Assembly: GCA_025667525.1 (NCBI GenBank)
Contig: CM046879.1
Span: forward strand, 357,673,628-357,737,627
Source: Glebionis coronaria
Taxonomy: Eukaryota; Streptophyta; Magnoliopsida; Asterales; Asteraceae
Reading direction: 5' to 3'
Length of the DNA stretch: 64,000 nt
Positions 61,927 to 64,000 of this stretch are shown in pieces (within the stretch, counting starts at the first letter, position 1; each line of letters begins with the position of its first letter). A model generated the notes under the pieces. That model did no database searches. It was given only the letters and a program-made list of their open reading frames with translations, and was not told the origin of the DNA. The translations under genes were made by a program, and so were the position numbers.

Positions 61927-62553
61927 GTTATCCTTTACCGCGTATTGATGACCTGTTCGATCAACTTCAGGGCACCAAGTATTTCTCCAAGATCGATCTG
62001 AGGTCCGGCTACCATCAGTTACGGTTTAAAGAGCAGGATATCTTTAAGACTGCTTTCTGTACATGTTATGGGCACTACGAGTTCGTAGTCATGCCATCCG
62101 GACTCACAAATGCTCTAGCAGTCTTCCTGGATTTGATGAAGCGTGTCTTCCATGAGCTTGATGACGTCCTGATTTTCTCCAAATCCAAGAAGGAACACGA
62201 GGAACACCTTCGTACAGTCTTGCAAATTCTTCTCAGAAGCAGTTGTATGCCAAGTTCTCCAAGTGTGAGTTCTGGTTAAGCAAGGTGGCATTTCTGGGCC
62301 ATATTGTATCTGCAGAGGGGATCACCATGGATCCTGCAAAGGTTGAAGCTATCACTAAATGGCCAAGACCTACATCTGCAACATAGGTCAGAAGTTTTAT
62401 GGGTTTAGCAGGCTAATACCGCAGGTTTGTAGAGAACTTTTCACGGCTAGCCTTACCTTTGACTAAGCTGATGAGGAAAGGAGAGAAATTTGTCTAGACT
62501 GAGGAAAGAGAGAAGAGCTTTTAAGATATTAAGCAGAAGTTAGTGACTTCACC
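61927..62553 (+). pseudogene. TEK-5: chromovirus RT fragment
   Basis: Reads [20 protein letters not shown], then a [11 protein letters not shown] stretch, MPSGLTNA and [15 protein letters not shown] short stretch before the catalytic DD is missing relative to the family (VFHE joined nearly to DDVLI). A frameshift near 62230 follows, then traces of [24 protein letters not shown] and an RNase H start (KLMRKGEKFV), with several stops. Bounded left by the COP-2 LTR and right by TEK-6. Confidence 0.9.
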
Positions 62554-64000
62554 TGTAACACCCCCAAATATTCATACTTTAGTTCAGCGGAAGAGTCGTT
62601 GGTGTTACGGGATAGCACATTACTCAAATCATAGACAACGCATAAAAATCGCGTCGTTTAATAATAAATCATTTTCCATTCATGAATATCAATTTACATA
62701 GGTCCCAAGTCATAATATTTCATAAAATTTTACAAAGCATTTGAATGAAAATTTGTTATGTAGGTGCAGGCCATGAATTCTTGTCGTCTTCCTGAGAATT
62801 ACCTTCAAATACCTGAGATAAAACATGTTAAAAGAAAAGGTAAGCGAAAACTCCGAGTGAATTCATAGAGTTTAATGAAATCCACTAATATATCATCGCG
62901 ATAAAATTATTACCGAAAATCATTTTTGTACAAATCTTTATAGTAGGCCATAAAATAGGCCAAAAACATTTTATACAAATCCTTGTCAAAATCATAATAT
63001 ATGCTTTTGCCTTAGAAACCATTATACGAACCATTGTCGTAAAAACATCATACAATACGTTTTATAACGTTGTATAGAGTTAAATAAAAACCGTTCTATG
63101 AATATGGTTATGTAAAACCAAAATACGAACATAATATCAATAATAAGACCCCGTATTGCTAGTCAGGCAATATATTGTAATTCAATGCGTATAGTAGTGT
63201 TTTCGTTATTTGGATGATTATAAGCCGCATGACATTGCTACCTTACTATAACAAACAATGGGTAGCTAACCCGAAACTCAATTTTCCCATCCAAGTTAGC
63301 GTCTCGTCACAAAAATCACGCTATGGAAATCTTCTCATACGTAAATTCGCTTACCAATCAATGTGGCACGATGGGGATCAACCGTCAAGGCGCGAACTGG
63401 GGTGATCTTTCCCAAATAGTACTATTATATGCATAAGCGTCTACCAAATTCTGGTATTTCATAATTCATGCTAATGGAACTTTTAGTGACATAACCTAAC
63501 TAATAATAATCCATTTAATTTCATTTATCGGGTCATTTAATCATTCATCGGGTCATACAATCATTCGGGTCCAAATCAATAAACAAACAATCGGGACAAC
63601 TGGTGTCCTATTTTATTAAAACTAACATGTTATCTCCCTCGCGGTTTTATAAAACATTTCATAAAACATTTAAAAGAGTGTGAGGCTATGAACTCACATT
63701 GATTGGGAAAGGCGGTTATCGGCGATTTGGATGTACGGTACGTGCTTCAATCACGGAAACCTAGACAAATAATACTCGTCTTAGAATTTTGTCCAATGAA
63801 TTTATAAAAACAATAGCTATGTATACATATGATGATTTTATAAATATGATGATGATCAAGTGGGATTGTACATCTTTATTTACTCATTATAGTGTCAAGT
63901 GTTGGTAAATTTTTATACTAGTTTCACTAGTTTAACTTCTTCACATTTTAAGGCCCAATAAGCCCATGATAAGCACATTACATTTTATTAGTCTAATTAC
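62554..64000 (-). repeat. TEK-6: partial LTR, minus strand, running off the window
   Basis: Begins TGTAACACCCCCAAATATTC inside the TEK-5 RNase H region, the complement of the GGGTGTTACA end common to chromovirus LTRs. The following AT-rich DNA has no gene and shows LTR-like features, such as the TTCATAGAGTTTAATG and ACTCCGAGTG blocks. Only one end is visible, so its full length and type are inferred. Confidence 0.65.

Overview
This window is plant nuclear repeat DNA: a stack of nested LTR retrotransposons in which I see no host gene, tRNA, rRNA, CRISPR array or prokaryotic signal. Very AT-rich non-coding DNA, Ty3/gypsy elements of Athila, Tat and chromovirus (Tekay/Del-like) type, Ty1/copia elements and plant-type primer-binding sites all point to a large-genome eudicot. 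The extra downstream ORF of the main copia element and the RNase H fragment of the second one resemble repeat proteins I associate with Asteraceae (daisy family); that placement is inference, not shown by the window.

Names used here: ATH = Athila-type, TEK = chromovirus/Tekay-like, COP = copia, TAT = Tat lineage. Left to right: ATH-0, the right part of a + strand LTR (1-1159); TAT-1, a minus-strand reverse transcriptase fragment (1160-2138); TEK-1, a minus-strand element whose LTR is split (2139-4802 and 46175-46354) and whose 3' internal end is 46355-48187. Inside the TEK-1 LTR sits ATH-1 (4803-46174, minus), with a 5-bp target duplication GCTCA. ATH-1 was itself hit twice: by COP-1 (8527-30701, plus, duplication AACAC) and by TEK-3 (32365-42256, plus, duplication TGGTA/TGGTC). 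COP-1 was hit by TEK-2 (16266-26441, plus). The deepest chain is TAT-1 > TEK-1 > ATH-1 > COP-1 > TEK-2. ATH-2 (48188-57770, plus) interrupts the internal part of TEK-1 and is cut off in its 3' LTR. The right end holds TEK-4 (LTR fragment, 57771-58388, minus), COP-2 (3' part, 58389-61926, plus), a chromovirus RT fragment TEK-5 (61927-62553, plus) and a partial minus-strand LTR, TEK-6 (62554-64000).

Every coding region is broken by stops, frameshifts, deletions or lost catalytic residues, so none of these elements looks able to move by itself today. What deserves attention is structure beyond standard gag-pol. COP-1 has a third ORF of about 1,050 codons after pol. COP-1 also carries a short motif, CGYTGACA, dozens of times in LTR, coding and spacer DNA. 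ATH-1 is a Gag-Protease-only Athila with a long acidic tail and no RT or integrase. The Athila LTRs hold arrays of different short near-palindromes at the same place and a conserved small U3 ORF.

All alignments were made by eye. Element boundaries rest on LTR ends, target duplications, primer sites and polypurine tracts read directly from the sequence.
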